NCBI GenBank assembly: GCA_024347015.1 | Contig: AP024889.1 | Location: 1,984,001-2,048,000, forward strand | DNA from: Vibrio pectenicida | Lineage (GTDB): Bacteria > Pseudomonadota > Gammaproteobacteria > Enterobacterales > Vibrionaceae | Reading direction: 5' to 3' | DNA length: 64,000 nucleotides | Part shown: positions 55,564-64,000 of the stretch, piece by piece | Numbering within the stretch: position 1 is the first letter of the stretch | Layout: every line of letters begins with the position of its first letter | The notes under the pieces: model-generated | Told to the model about the DNA's origin: nothing | Database searches by the model: none | The model's input: only the letters and a program-made list of their open reading frames with translations | Position numbers and translations under genes: made by a program

Positions 55564-56832
55564 ATGGCGCAATTTATTGACCGACGACTGAACGGCAAAA
55601 ATAAAAGCGCGGTAAACCGCCAGCGATTTTTACGTCGTCATAAAGAAAAAATCAAAGAATCCGTTGCAGACGCAGTCAATCGCCGTTCAATTACTAATAC
55701 AGAAACTGGCGAAGACGTTGCAATTCCTCACAAGGATATTAAAGAACCTATTTTTCATCAAGGGAAAGGTGGGGTTAAGGAACGCGTGCATCCAGGTAAC
55801 GATCAATTCATTACAGGGGATAAAATAGAGCGACCTAAAGGTGGAGGCCAAGGCGGTTCTGGAGAAGGTGACGCTAGCCCAGATGGAGAAGGTCAAGATG
55901 AGTTTGTATTTCAGATTTCAAAAGATGAATACTTAGATATTTTATTTGAAGATCTTGAGCTGCCAAACTTAGAAAAAAATCAAATCAACAAGATCACAGA
56001 GTGGAAAACTCACAGATCTGGCTATCAAACAGCAGGAGTTCCAGCCAACATCGCAATCGTCAAATCATTGCAACAATCTCTCGCACGCAGAACCGCTATG
56101 ACAGCGGGTAAAAAACGCATGATCCGAGAGCTCGAAGAAGAGCTGGATAAGGTTAAAATGAGTGAACCTGCTCAACTACTTGAAGAAAAGCGGCTTAAAA
56201 AGGAAATTAAAGCGCTTCGCAAACGTATTGATTCCATCCCCTTTATCGATACCTTTGACCTAAGGTTTAAAAACTACGAACGCAGACCCATACCTTCTAG
56301 CCAAGCGGTAATGTTTTGCTTAATGGATGTATCAGGCTCAATGGACCAAGCAACAAAAGATATTGCTAAACGTTTTTATGTTTTGCTATATCTTTTTTTA
56401 ACAAGGACTTATGAAAATGTAGAAGTCGTGTTTATTCGACATCATACCCAAGCGAAAGAAGTCGATGAGCATGAGTTTTTCTATTCACAGGAAACTGGGG
56501 GGACCATTGTTTCTAGTGCATTGAAATTAATGAAAGAGATTGTTGCGGAGCGCTATCCGATAGCAGAATGGAACATTTATTCAGCTCAAGCATCGGATGG
56601 AGACAACTGGGCTGATGACTCACCACGCTGTCGTGAGCTACTTACAAAAAATTTACTGCCTAATTGCCAGTATTATTCGTATATAGAAATTACTCGTCGT
56701 TCCCATCAAACCCTGTGGCATGAATATGAGAAATTGGAAGATGCTTTCGACAACTTCGCGATGAAAAATATTCGCAGTGTTGAGGATATTTTCCCTGTAT
56801 TCCGAGAGCTATTCAGAAAAGAAACGGCTTAG
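55564..56832 (+). CDS. yeaH: YeaH (DUF444) family protein
   Basis: The 422-residue protein begins [20 protein letters not shown], typical of DUF444/YeaH. A glycine-rich linker ([17 protein letters not shown]) lies near residue 95, and a von Willebrand A-like domain has the MIDAS-type motif [10 protein letters not shown] near residue 257. It is a partner of the YeaG kinase. spoVR begins 10 bp after its stop. Confidence 0.95.
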   Translation: MAQFIDRRLNGKNKSAVNRQRFLRRHKEKIKESVADAVNRRSITNTETGEDVAIPHKDIKEPIFHQGKGGVKERVHPGNDQFITGDKIERPKGGGQGGSGEGDASPDGEGQDEFVFQISKDEYLDILFEDLELPNLEKNQINKITEWKTHRSGYQTAGVPANIAIVKSLQQSLARRTAMTAGKKRMIRELEEELDKVKMSEPAQLLEEKRLKKEIKALRKRIDSIPFIDTFDLRFKNYERRPIPSSQAVMFCLMDVSGSMDQATKDIAKRFYVLLYLFLTRTYENVEVVFIRHHTQAKEVDEHEFFYSQETGGTIVSSALKLMKEIVAERYPIAEWNIYSAQASDGDNWADDSPRCRELLTKNLLPNCQYYSYIEITRRSHQTLWHEYEKLEDAFDNFAMKNIRSVEDIFPVFRELFRKETA

Positions 56833-56842
56833 GGAGGCTAAC

Positions 56843-58381
56843 ATGGCAACAAAAACTAAAAAAGTGACCAAGAAAAAAACTCTGCCAGATGGGCCAGATT
56901 GGACCTTTGATTTACTCGAACGCTATCATGTAGAAATCAAGCGCGTAGCAGATCACTACCGGTTAGATACCTATCCTAATCAAATAGAGGTTATCACGTC
57001 TGAACAAATGATGGATGCCTACTCTAGTATCGGCATGCCAATCAATTATAATCATTGGTCATTCGGAAAGAAATTCATCCAAACAGAACAGGGCTACAAG
57101 CATGGGCAAATGGGGTTAGCCTATGAGATAGTCATTAATTCAGACCCTTGTATCGCTTATCTGATGGAAGAAAATACCGTCACTATGCAAGCTTTGGTCA
57201 TGGCTCATGCTTGTTATGGGCATAACTCTTTCTTTAAAGGCAACTATTTATTTCAAACATGGACAGACGCAAGCTCTATTATTGATTACCTTCTGTTTGC
57301 CAAAAACTATATCATTGAATGCGAGCAAAAATATGGCGTAAAAGAAGTTGAAGAATTGCTTGATTCTTGTCATGCCTTGATGAATTTCGGAGTCGACCGC
57401 TATAAACGACCAGAAAAAATCTCTATTGCAGAAGAAACAATGCGGCAGGAAGAACGCGAGGCTTATCTTCAATCTCAAGTTAATGACCTCTGGCGTACAG
57501 TACCAAAAGGTAAGGTCGCACAAGAGGAACTCAAGGTCCGTTTTCCTTCTGAACCACAGGAAAACATCCTCTATTTCATTGAAAAACATGCTCCACTTCT
57601 AGAATCTTGGCAACGTGAAACTGTTCGTATTGTGCGTAAAATTAGTCAATATTTTTACCCACAAAAACAAACTCAAGTTATGAATGAAGGCTGGGCAACA
57701 TTCTGGCATTACACTATTCTCAATCATTTGTACGATGATGGCCTAGTGACCGACCGCTTCATTCTAGAGTTTCTTCACAGCCATACCAGTGTCGTCGCAC
57801 AACCGGCTTATAATAGTCCCTACTTTAACGGCATTAACCCATATGCTCTCGGCTTTGCTATGTTTCGCGATATACGCAGAATATGTGAAGAACCTACGGA
57901 TGAAGATAGAGAGTGGTTTCCAGAGCTTGTCGATACCGATTGGCTTGAAGCAGTACATTTCGCCATGAAAAACTTCAAGGATGAAAGCTTTATTAGCCAG
58001 TATTTGTCACCTAAGCTCATGCGTGAATTTAAACTTTTTGCTATCACCGATGACGACCGAAAAAATCACATTGAAGTCTCTGCTATACACGATCATCTAG
58101 GCTATCGAGATATAAGGGAAAAGCTAGCTGCCCAGTACAACCTAAGTAGCCTAGAACCTAATATACAAGTATTTAACGTTGATGTGCGGGGTGACCGGTC
58201 ACTCACACTTCAATATGTACCTCATGACAGGATCCCTCTCGATGACAGCTATGAAGAAGTCTTGAAACATTTATACCGTCTCTGGGGATTTGATATCATT
58301 CTCGAAGAAGTTAAGGAATCAGGACGACGGGAGATCCTCACGACCTGCCCCAAGAGAAATGATTATGACGGTCAAATTTAA
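56843..58381 (+). CDS. SpoVR/YcgB family protein
   Basis: The ATG at 56843 has GGGAGG upstream and gives 512 residues, near E. coli YcgB (510). It begins with a Lys-rich segment and then LPDGPDWTFDLLERYHVEIK. MNEGWATFWHYTILNHLYDD and HACYGHNSFFKGN are the signature blocks. In Bacillus SpoVR affects spore cortex; in proteobacteria it clusters with yeaGH, as it does here, 10 bp after yeaH. The function is unresolved. A terminator follows. Confidence 0.94.
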   Translation: MATKTKKVTKKKTLPDGPDWTFDLLERYHVEIKRVADHYRLDTYPNQIEVITSEQMMDAYSSIGMPINYNHWSFGKKFIQTEQGYKHGQMGLAYEIVINSDPCIAYLMEENTVTMQALVMAHACYGHNSFFKGNYLFQTWTDASSIIDYLLFAKNYIIECEQKYGVKEVEELLDSCHALMNFGVDRYKRPEKISIAEETMRQEEREAYLQSQVNDLWRTVPKGKVAQEELKVRFPSEPQENILYFIEKHAPLLESWQRETVRIVRKISQYFYPQKQTQVMNEGWATFWHYTILNHLYDDGLVTDRFILEFLHSHTSVVAQPAYNSPYFNGINPYALGFAMFRDIRRICEEPTDEDREWFPELVDTDWLEAVHFAMKNFKDESFISQYLSPKLMREFKLFAITDDDRKNHIEVSAIHDHLGYRDIREKLAAQYNLSSLEPNIQVFNVDVRGDRSLTLQYVPHDRIPLDDSYEEVLKHLYRLWGFDIILEEVKESGRREILTTCPKRNDYDGQI

Positions 58382-58404
58382 ACTTGGAAGCAAAATCTAA
58401 TCTG

Positions 58405-58437
58405 AAATGGAGCTCACTTATGGTGACCTCCATTTTT
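58405..58437 (+). terminator. Terminator of the yeaG-yeaH-spoVR cluster
   Basis: AAATGGAG-C-TCAC pairs with GTGA-C-CTCCATTT (one internal mismatch) and is followed by TT, 23 bp after the spoVR stop. Confidence 0.75.
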
Positions 58438-58576
58438 CGGTTTTAACTAACATCCATAGTCAATAGACACCAGCCTTATTTTGCTTTAATTCACCGTCAA
58501 ATACTGAATGTGAGAGCAGTAATATCAATTATTTATTACAGGCCTTACTAATGCAATATAGCCTGTATTCTTGAAG

Positions 58577-59329
58577 CTACATACTGCTGACAATACGTCT
58601 AACGGCGTCAAGATCTTCTTGTGAATCAACACCTACAGGAGGTATTTTTTTAGCTACCTCTACGTGAATTTTTTCACCATACCAGAGCACTCGAAGCTGC
58701 TCCAAGCTTTCAATTTTCTCTAAGGCAGTGGGCATCCAATTGACATAAGTTTTAATAAACCCTGCTCGGTAAGCATAAATACCGATGTGTCTCATTAAAG
58801 GCTGCACAACAAGCTGTTCACTACCTGCAAAGTTATCACGATCCCAAGGAATTGTTGCACGACTAAAATATAACGCATAGCCGTTGCTATCCGTGACCAC
58901 TTTAACTGCATTTGTGTTAAAAACTTCATCTTGATGGGAGATTTCGGCCGCAAGAGTAGCCATTGGCGCTTGATTATTCATGAGGTTATTCGCGACCTGA
59001 GCGATAGTGACTGGCGGGATTAACGGCTCATCCCCCTGAACATTCACAATCACTTGATCATCAGAGATTCCCATGGTTTGAACAACTTCCGCTAAACGCT
59101 CTGTCCCTGACTGATGTTTAGAAGAGGTCATACACGCTTTGCCCCCAAAAGCTTTAACCGCACTTTCTACTCGTTTATCATCGGTCGCAACGATAACCTC
59201 ATCAGCACCAGCTTGAATCGATTGCTCGTAAACCCACTGTATCATGGGCTTTCCGGCGATGTCGGCGAGTGGTTTGCCTGGTAAACGTGTTGACTCATAT
59301 CGAGCTGGAATGATAACCGTAAAAGCCAT
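58577..59329 (-). CDS. kdsB: KdsB: CMP-KDO synthetase
   Basis: The 250-residue cytosolic enzyme couples KDO to CMP for LPS core synthesis. The nucleotidyltransferase start [20 protein letters not shown], the [11 protein letters not shown] motif and [12 protein letters not shown] are characteristic. Its ATG overlaps the ycaR stop by one base (TAATG), so translation is probably coupled. Confidence 0.97.
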   Translation of the reverse strand: MAFTVIIPARYESTRLPGKPLADIAGKPMIQWVYEQSIQAGADEVIVATDDKRVESAVKAFGGKACMTSSKHQSGTERLAEVVQTMGISDDQVIVNVQGDEPLIPPVTIAQVANNLMNNQAPMATLAAEISHQDEVFNTNAVKVVTDSNGYALYFSRATIPWDRDNFAGSEQLVVQPLMRHIGIYAYRAGFIKTYVNWMPTALEKIESLEQLRVLWYGEKIHVEVAKKIPPVGVDSQEDLDAVRRIVSSM

Positions 59330-59508
59330 TACCTTCCCTCTTCCATACTCATACTGCGCGCTTCAGGCTCTAATAATACGGGGATACCTTCTTTAATTGG
59401 GTAAGCCAAGCGATCTAACTTACAAATCAATTCTTGTTTATCTTTATCGAATGTCAGTTTTCCTTTACAAACTGGACATGCAACTATCTCAAGCAGGCGA
59501 TGATCCAT
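59329..59508 (-). CDS. ycaR: YcaR: Trm112 family small zinc-ribbon-like protein
   Basis: Reading the minus strand from the ATG at 59508 gives 59 residues: [20 protein letters not shown], then [20 protein letters not shown], then [19 protein letters not shown]. This is the Trm112/YcaR pattern (L.I..CP.CKG.L.....LIC....AYPI..GIP.LL). CPVC plus a third Cys is visible. It overlaps the lpxK 3' end by 20 bp and the kdsB start by 1 bp. The same order lpxK-ycaR-kdsB occurs in E. coli, apart from ycaQ. Function in bacteria is not settled. Confidence 0.9.
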   Translation of the reverse strand: MDHRLLEIVACPVCKGKLTFDKDKQELICKLDRLAYPIKEGIPVLLEPEARSMSMEEGR

Positions 59509-60496
59509 ACTGTTCCTTAACCTCTTTAATCTTACTTAAAATACGCGTTTCATCTTGGTGGCTGAATGTAGCCGTTACGGGGAGATACCACCAATTTTCT
59601 TCAGCATAATGACCGCACTTTACCGCATCTTTTTCCGTCATAATAATGTGTTGCCCTTGAGCAGCTAAAGCGAGTAATTCTGAAGGTTCGAAGTCTTGAT
59701 GATCGGAAAATCCTTTGGTTAATACAGGCTGGGCACCTAAGCTTTCAAGCGTATCAAAAAAGCGAGGTGGGTGACCTATCCCCGCAATCGCAACAAGTGA
59801 TTCCAATTGGCTAACAGGTGCCTTTAGGTTATTTTTTAAATTAACCGCTAGACTTGGTGTTAGATTCATCGCCATTTCGCCAGATTGGGATTCACCACCA
59901 TTGGTCACAATAAAGTTAACCTCTGATAATCGGGAAGTAGACTCTCGCAGAGGCCCTAGAGGCATGAGATGCTCATTGCCAAAGCGGCGCTGGCCATCAA
60001 CTACAACCAGCTCTATATCTCTCTCTAAAGCATAATGCTGGAGACCATCATCAGCAATAACAATATCGACACCCAAAGGAAGTAGCGCCTTTACCGCATC
60101 GCTGCGCTTTGGCGATACAACGACTGGAGCACCAGTTCGCTTGAAAATAAGCTTTGGTTCATCACCACAATGCTTAGCTGAAGTTTGCTCTTCAACGATC
60201 AACGGATAATTATGCGCCTTCGCTCCGTAACCACGCGATACAACACCGGGTTTATAACCTTGTGCCTGTAATTGCTCAATCAGCCAAATAACAACAGGAG
60301 TTTTACCATTTCCACCAACTGTAATGTTGCCCACGACAATAACGGGGACGGGTGGACGGTAGCTTGGCCGTTTCCCAGACAAAAAAGCCTTACGACGCCG
60401 GCGGCTCAATATCCCAAACAGGTGACTTAACGGCCACAAAAGTGGCCACAATATATAAAAAAGAACAGATTTCTCAAACCAGACTTTTTCAATCAT
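59489..60496 (-). CDS. lpxK: LpxK: tetraacyldisaccharide 4'-kinase
   Basis: The 335-residue inner-membrane-associated kinase phosphorylates the lipid A precursor at 4'. It has an N-terminal hydrophobic segment ([19 protein letters not shown]), Walker A-like [14 protein letters not shown] near residue 57 and [17 protein letters not shown]. Length is typical. It starts 3 bp after the msbA stop, within the msbA-lpxK-ycaR-kdsB operon. Confidence 0.96.
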   Translation of the reverse strand: MIEKVWFEKSVLFYILWPLLWPLSHLFGILSRRRRKAFLSGKRPSYRPPVPVIVVGNITVGGNGKTPVVIWLIEQLQAQGYKPGVVSRGYGAKAHNYPLIVEEQTSAKHCGDEPKLIFKRTGAPVVVSPKRSDAVKALLPLGVDIVIADDGLQHYALERDIELVVVDGQRRFGNEHLMPLGPLRESTSRLSEVNFIVTNGGESQSGEMAMNLTPSLAVNLKNNLKAPVSQLESLVAIAGIGHPPRFFDTLESLGAQPVLTKGFSDHQDFEPSELLALAAQGQHIIMTEKDAVKCGHYAEENWWYLPVTATFSHQDETRILSKIKEVKEQYGSSPA

Positions 60497-60499
60497 GGT

Positions 60500-62248
60500 T
60501 TAAGCACCAAACTGAATTCTGTGCAACTGAGCATAAGCACCATCTTTTTCCAATAGGCTCAAATGATGACCACGTTCTATGATTTCGCCTTCATCTACAA
60601 CTAAGATTTCATCTGCATTTTCAATTGTCGATAGTCGATGAGCGATGACCAGTACCGTTTTGTTTTTTTGCAATTCATCCAACGCTGATTGAATAGCCTT
60701 TTCCGATTCTGTATCCAAGGCAGATGTAGCCTCGTCCAAAATCAATACAGGAGCATCGCGTAATAAGGCACGAGCAATGGCAATACGCTGACGCTGACCT
60801 CCAGATAGGCTAGCACCATTTTCGCCAATCACCGTATCTAAACCTTGCTCCATGCTTTCAATAAAATCCATTGCATATGCTAGGCGAGCTGCTTTTTCTA
60901 TCTGCTCACGGCTATATTCTTCAGTTGCTGCATAGGCAATATTATTAGCTATAGTATCGTTGAATAAATATACGTTTTGCGATACTAAAGCAAAGTGACT
61001 GCGCAGATTTGTCAATTTGTAATCACGAACATCATGGCCATCAAGTTCAATGCTACCGGAGTCGACATCATAAAAACGTGTGAACAGGTTCGCAATAGTA
61101 CTCTTGCCCGATCCAGAGCGGCCAACAAGTGCTACCGTTTTACCAAGAGGTATATCAAAGCTGACACTTCGCAGAGCGGGAGCATCTTTCCCTTGGTAGG
61201 TAAAAGTAACATCCTTAACGCTAACTTCTCCATTGGCTTTAGCGGTATTATATGAACCCTCATCTCTCTCTGTGTCTAGATCCATTAATTCAAACAAAGT
61301 CTGACTAGCAGCCATACCACGTTGAAACTCGGAGGTCACGTTAGTCAATGCTTTAAGTGGTCTCATCAAAGCAAACATGGCAGAAAATACTACAGTAAAA
61401 GTACCCGGCGTGAGTTGCTCCTTAATGGAATCTACGCTTGCTAGGAAAAGCACGACAACTAAAGCAATAGATGCAATTGTCTGAATAACTGGATTGGCAA
61501 TAGACTGAGCAGCAACAAGCTTCATTGACTGCTGGCGCATCTGGTTACTCACTGCATCAAAACGTTTGCGTTCTACTTCTTGACCACCGTAGCTCAATAC
61601 AACTTTGTGCCCCTTAAGCATTTGCTCTGCTGATGCAGTAACGTGCCCCATTGTGTCTTGCATATTCTTAGAGATTTTACGAAAGCGCTTTGACACGACA
61701 CCGATCCCCCAAGCAACAATAGGAGCCACAATAAATAGTACAAGAGAAAGCTGCCAGCTATACCAAAACATCAATACCAGAAAGCCAATGATGCTTGCAC
61801 CCTCACGGACAATACTTACTAAGGCGCGACTCGTTGCACCAGCAACCTGCTCAGAATCATACGTAATGCGAGATAATAAACCTCCGGTAGATTCTTTATC
61901 AAAGTAAGCGACTGGCATGTGCATGAATTGTCTAAAAATCCCACGGCGCATTAGCATCACCACATTGCCCGATACCCAACTCAAACAATATGAAGAAACA
62001 AAACCACTCACTCCCCTCAGAAGCATCATTCCAAATATAATAAAAGGCAGAATACGCAGAAAGTTGGACTCTGCATCACCGAAACCTTCATCAAGAAGTG
62101 GCTTCAATAATGACACCATGTAGGTATCAGCTACCGCATTAATAACTAAAGCAACAATAGCTACAGAGAGCCCCGCTTTATATAGGCGAATGTATGTCCA
62201 CAGGCGTTTAAAAGTTTGCCAGGTCGTTTCATCTTGATTAAGAGACAT
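60500..62248 (-). CDS. msbA: MsbA: lipid A-core flippase, ABC exporter
   Basis: The 582-residue half-transporter (same length as E. coli MsbA) has six transmembrane helices in residues 25-320. The ATPase has Walker A GRSGSGKS (376-383), signature SLSGGQRQR, Walker [13 protein letters not shown] and [13 protein letters not shown]. It flips core-lipid A across the inner membrane. comEC lies upstream on the same strand, 30 bp away, as in enterics. Confidence 0.98.
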   Translation of the reverse strand: MSLNQDETTWQTFKRLWTYIRLYKAGLSVAIVALVINAVADTYMVSLLKPLLDEGFGDAESNFLRILPFIIFGMMLLRGVSGFVSSYCLSWVSGNVVMLMRRGIFRQFMHMPVAYFDKESTGGLLSRITYDSEQVAGATSRALVSIVREGASIIGFLVLMFWYSWQLSLVLFIVAPIVAWGIGVVSKRFRKISKNMQDTMGHVTASAEQMLKGHKVVLSYGGQEVERKRFDAVSNQMRQQSMKLVAAQSIANPVIQTIASIALVVVLFLASVDSIKEQLTPGTFTVVFSAMFALMRPLKALTNVTSEFQRGMAASQTLFELMDLDTERDEGSYNTAKANGEVSVKDVTFTYQGKDAPALRSVSFDIPLGKTVALVGRSGSGKSTIANLFTRFYDVDSGSIELDGHDVRDYKLTNLRSHFALVSQNVYLFNDTIANNIAYAATEEYSREQIEKAARLAYAMDFIESMEQGLDTVIGENGASLSGGQRQRIAIARALLRDAPVLILDEATSALDTESEKAIQSALDELQKNKTVLVIAHRLSTIENADEILVVDEGEIIERGHHLSLLEKDGAYAQLHRIQFGA

Positions 62249-62278
62249 AGAAGAGCTTATTTTTTTACAATATGACGC

Positions 62279-64000
62279 TTATTCTACTCCCTTACGTAGC
62301 ATCTGCCTATACCAAGACTGCCCTTTCCCTTCCCTTAATACACCTACACTCCAGTGCGAGCGATAAAAGCTGATACTTATTTGACCAGACGTCCCTGTAT
62401 CTAGCCAGTCCACGTTAGCTTCAGCATAACGTTTAACAACTTTTTGGTCTGGAAGTGACCATTTTCCTGTTTTAGCCGTTGACGCAATTGCCAGATCTGG
62501 ACCAACCACTTTTATAAACTGATTAATTGAAGAAGTCCGACTACCATGGTGAGGTACAACTAAAATATCACTACTTAATAACTTAGGATGTCTAACCAAC
62601 ATCCATTCGACTACAGCGTCAATATCTCCAGGTAAAAGGAGTGTATTACTTGTATCTTGATGAATAACTTTTACTACACACGAATGAGGGTTATAGGCTC
62701 TAAATACTGACTGATTTGGCCATATAAACTCTATGTCAAGCACCCCCCAAACCATTTTCTTGCCAGCTATACACTTTCGCCCGTTTATCGATTTCTGGCT
62801 GCTTACTATATTTTTTGGGTTCCAACTTTCTATAATCGTCTCCATTCCACCAGCATGATCATTATCTGCATGTGATAAAATTAAAATATCCACTTCCTTA
62901 ATACCATGATAATGGAGAAAGGGGGTTATAATCCGCTCTGCAATACTACTCTCCTGCCAAGCCATACCTGTGTCATAGATGATGGCACTTTGCCCTTGCT
63001 TAATGACTACCGCCAGTCCATGACCTACATCAAGCACAAAAGCTTGCCAAATAGGCCTAGATCTCCAATCAATTAAAACCGTCAATAAACATGTGAGTAA
63101 TAGACCCTTTCCCCTCCAACTAAAAAAGGGGGCTATAGCACATAATGCTATCAAAGAGCATAACCACATTACTTGCTGATTCGCTAATGAGAGCCAACTT
63201 TTTTCTGCAAAAGTAATTGCGTAAAATACAGGTTGTATTGTCCAATCGACCCAGATCCATAAAAAGGTTATATCAAATCCAAGATCAAGCAAAAGTGCCA
63301 GTAAAGCCGAAGGCACCACAACCAGACTAAACCATGAGACGAATAGGATATTGTATAGAAAGCTACTTAAACTCACACCATAGAAGAGCATTGCAATGGC
63401 GGGCATCATCCCAACGACCAATGAGAATTGAAGTACTAATGCCTTCTTCCAATATGAGCGATAGGAGGGTTGCAGGGACATAAATAGCAAAATAATGGCT
63501 ACTGCCCACATTGTTAGCCATAAACTGGCTGATACCGAGGAAAAAGGGTCTATCAATAGCAACCAAGAGAGAATTATTAACCATTGATAACTTGATGGTA
63601 TTCTTTTTAGTGAAGTCAGTAATATGGACATTAGACAACATGCCCACATTGCTCTTTGAGTTGGAATAGAAAATCCCGCTAACCAAGCGTAACAACCACT
63701 CAGCAAAACAGCAATCAGTATCGGAGCAGTACCCCAACTATGAAAAACTCGAAAAAAAGCCTTACCTATAAACCAGCCAATAGAAAAAACGATGCCAATA
63801 TGCAGCCCTGATATAGCGATAATATGACTCAAACCACTCGACTTAAGCCTCTGTTTTACCTCTCTTAATAACTCATCTCGCATGCCAAATGTTAAGGCAA
63901 ATATAATTCCTTTACTGGGTAATTCATCCACCGAGCTCGCAATTTTTTTAAACCATTCATAACGCAAAGATGCCACATCCCGAACCCAATAACTGCGATT
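62279..64000 (-). CDS. comEC: ComEC/Rec2: DNA uptake channel, 5' end beyond the window
   Basis: The frame is open to the right edge (it reads NRSYWVRDVASLRYEW at the border), so about 574 codons of the 3' part are visible. The competence domain has SGLSHIIAISGLHIGIVFSI and about ten hydrophobic segments. The C-terminal metallo-beta-lactamase-like domain has HADNDHAGGMETI, LLLPGDIDAVVEW and VVPHHGSRTSS. It passes single-stranded DNA through the inner membrane during transformation. It is adjacent to msbA, as in other gamma-proteobacteria. Together with tfoX it indicates competence capacity. Confidence 0.94.
   Translation of the reverse strand, partial: NRSYWVRDVASLRYEWFKKIASSVDELPSKGIIFALTFGMRDELLREVKQRLKSSGLSHIIAISGLHIGIVFSIGWFIGKAFFRVFHSWGTAPILIAVLLSGCYAWLAGFSIPTQRAMWACCLMSILLTSLKRIPSSYQWLIILSWLLLIDPFSSVSASLWLTMWAVAIILLFMSLQPSYRSYWKKALVLQFSLVVGMMPAIAMLFYGVSLSSFLYNILFVSWFSLVVVPSALLALLLDLGFDITFLWIWVDWTIQPVFYAITFAEKSWLSLANQQVMWLCSLIALCAIAPFFSWRGKGLLLTCLLTVLIDWRSRPIWQAFVLDVGHGLAVVIKQGQSAIIYDTGMAWQESSIAERIITPFLHYHGIKEVDILILSHADNDHAGGMETIIESWNPKNIVSSQKSINGRKCIAGKKMVWGVLDIEFIWPNQSVFRAYNPHSCVVKVIHQDTSNTLLLPGDIDAVVEWMLVRHPKLLSSDILVVPHHGSRTSSINQFIKVVGPDLAIASTAKTGKWSLPDQKVVKRYAEANVDWLDTGTSGQISISFYRSHWSVGVLREGKGQSWYRQMLRKGVE

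Noticed and set aside
1..64000. CRISPR array, tRNA, rRNA, integrase or transposase
   Set aside because: No regularly spaced repeats, no cloverleaf-like sequences and no recombinase motifs were noticed on either strand.

Overview
The window looks like a stretch of a Vibrionaceae chromosome. The coding style is gamma-proteobacterial and AT-leaning, and several neighbourhoods are ones I associate with Vibrio: serC near ygiQ and tfoX, pflB and pflA separated by an LpxR-like gene and a chemoreceptor, PanP (a PLP enzyme that stands in for PanD), and comEC-msbA-lpxK-ycaR-kdsB. Genus is an inference from gene content, not from a search. I see no rRNA, tRNA, CRISPR array or intact insertion sequence.

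Layout. 1-4.1 kb: the 3' part of an Hsp70-family gene, then a LexA-controlled umuDC pair. 4.6-17.4 kb: the accessory part of the window. It holds a secreted protein with a degenerate GH18-like (chitinase) site, a divergent permuted NlpC/P60-like peptidase, small exported proteins, an AraC-family gene remnant (9.2 kb), an extra DsbA, a LysR regulator, a class 3 lipase, two tandem paralogous proteins of unknown function with an internal duplication, and a 2OG-Fe(II)-oxygenase-like protein. 17.5-25.3 kb: an OhrR-type MarR regulator, metE and metR diverging over MetJ-type boxes, a DUF4250 protein, a membrane protein that appears frameshifted at a homopolymer, and a PAS/GGDEF-like/EAL protein. 25.5-34.2 kb: ygiQ, serC, a YdgA-like protein, a small outer-membrane barrel, tfoX, an HDOD protein and lysO. 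34.3-40.5 kb: panP, hexR with a potentially structured leader, grxA and a YbjL-type transporter. 40.5-43.7 kb: a basic amino acid ABC importer. 44.3-52.5 kb: a DUF3360 permease and the pyruvate formate-lyase block (pflB, lpxR-like, MCP, pflA). 52.7-58.4 kb: yfbU and the yeaG-yeaH-spoVR(ycgB) stress kinase cluster. 58.6-64 kb: kdsB, ycaR, lpxK, msbA and comEC on the minus strand; comEC runs off the window.

How the genes work together. Several groups are complete modules: SOS mutagenesis (umuDC with LexA box), methionine biosynthesis (metE/metR with MetJ boxes), anaerobic pyruvate cleavage (pflB with its activase pflA), lipid A/KDO supply (msbA, lpxK, kdsB), arginine/lysine-type uptake, and two genes of natural competence (tfoX, comEC). 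The part least explained by known systems is 4.6-17.4 kb. It combines several leaderless proteins (lipase, paralogue pair) with exported degenerate hydrolases. A secretion-effector or envelope-targeting cassette is possible, but nothing here proves it.

Start sites were chosen from Shine-Dalgarno spacing and family N-termini where the longest open frame looked too long; these choices are noted in each entry.
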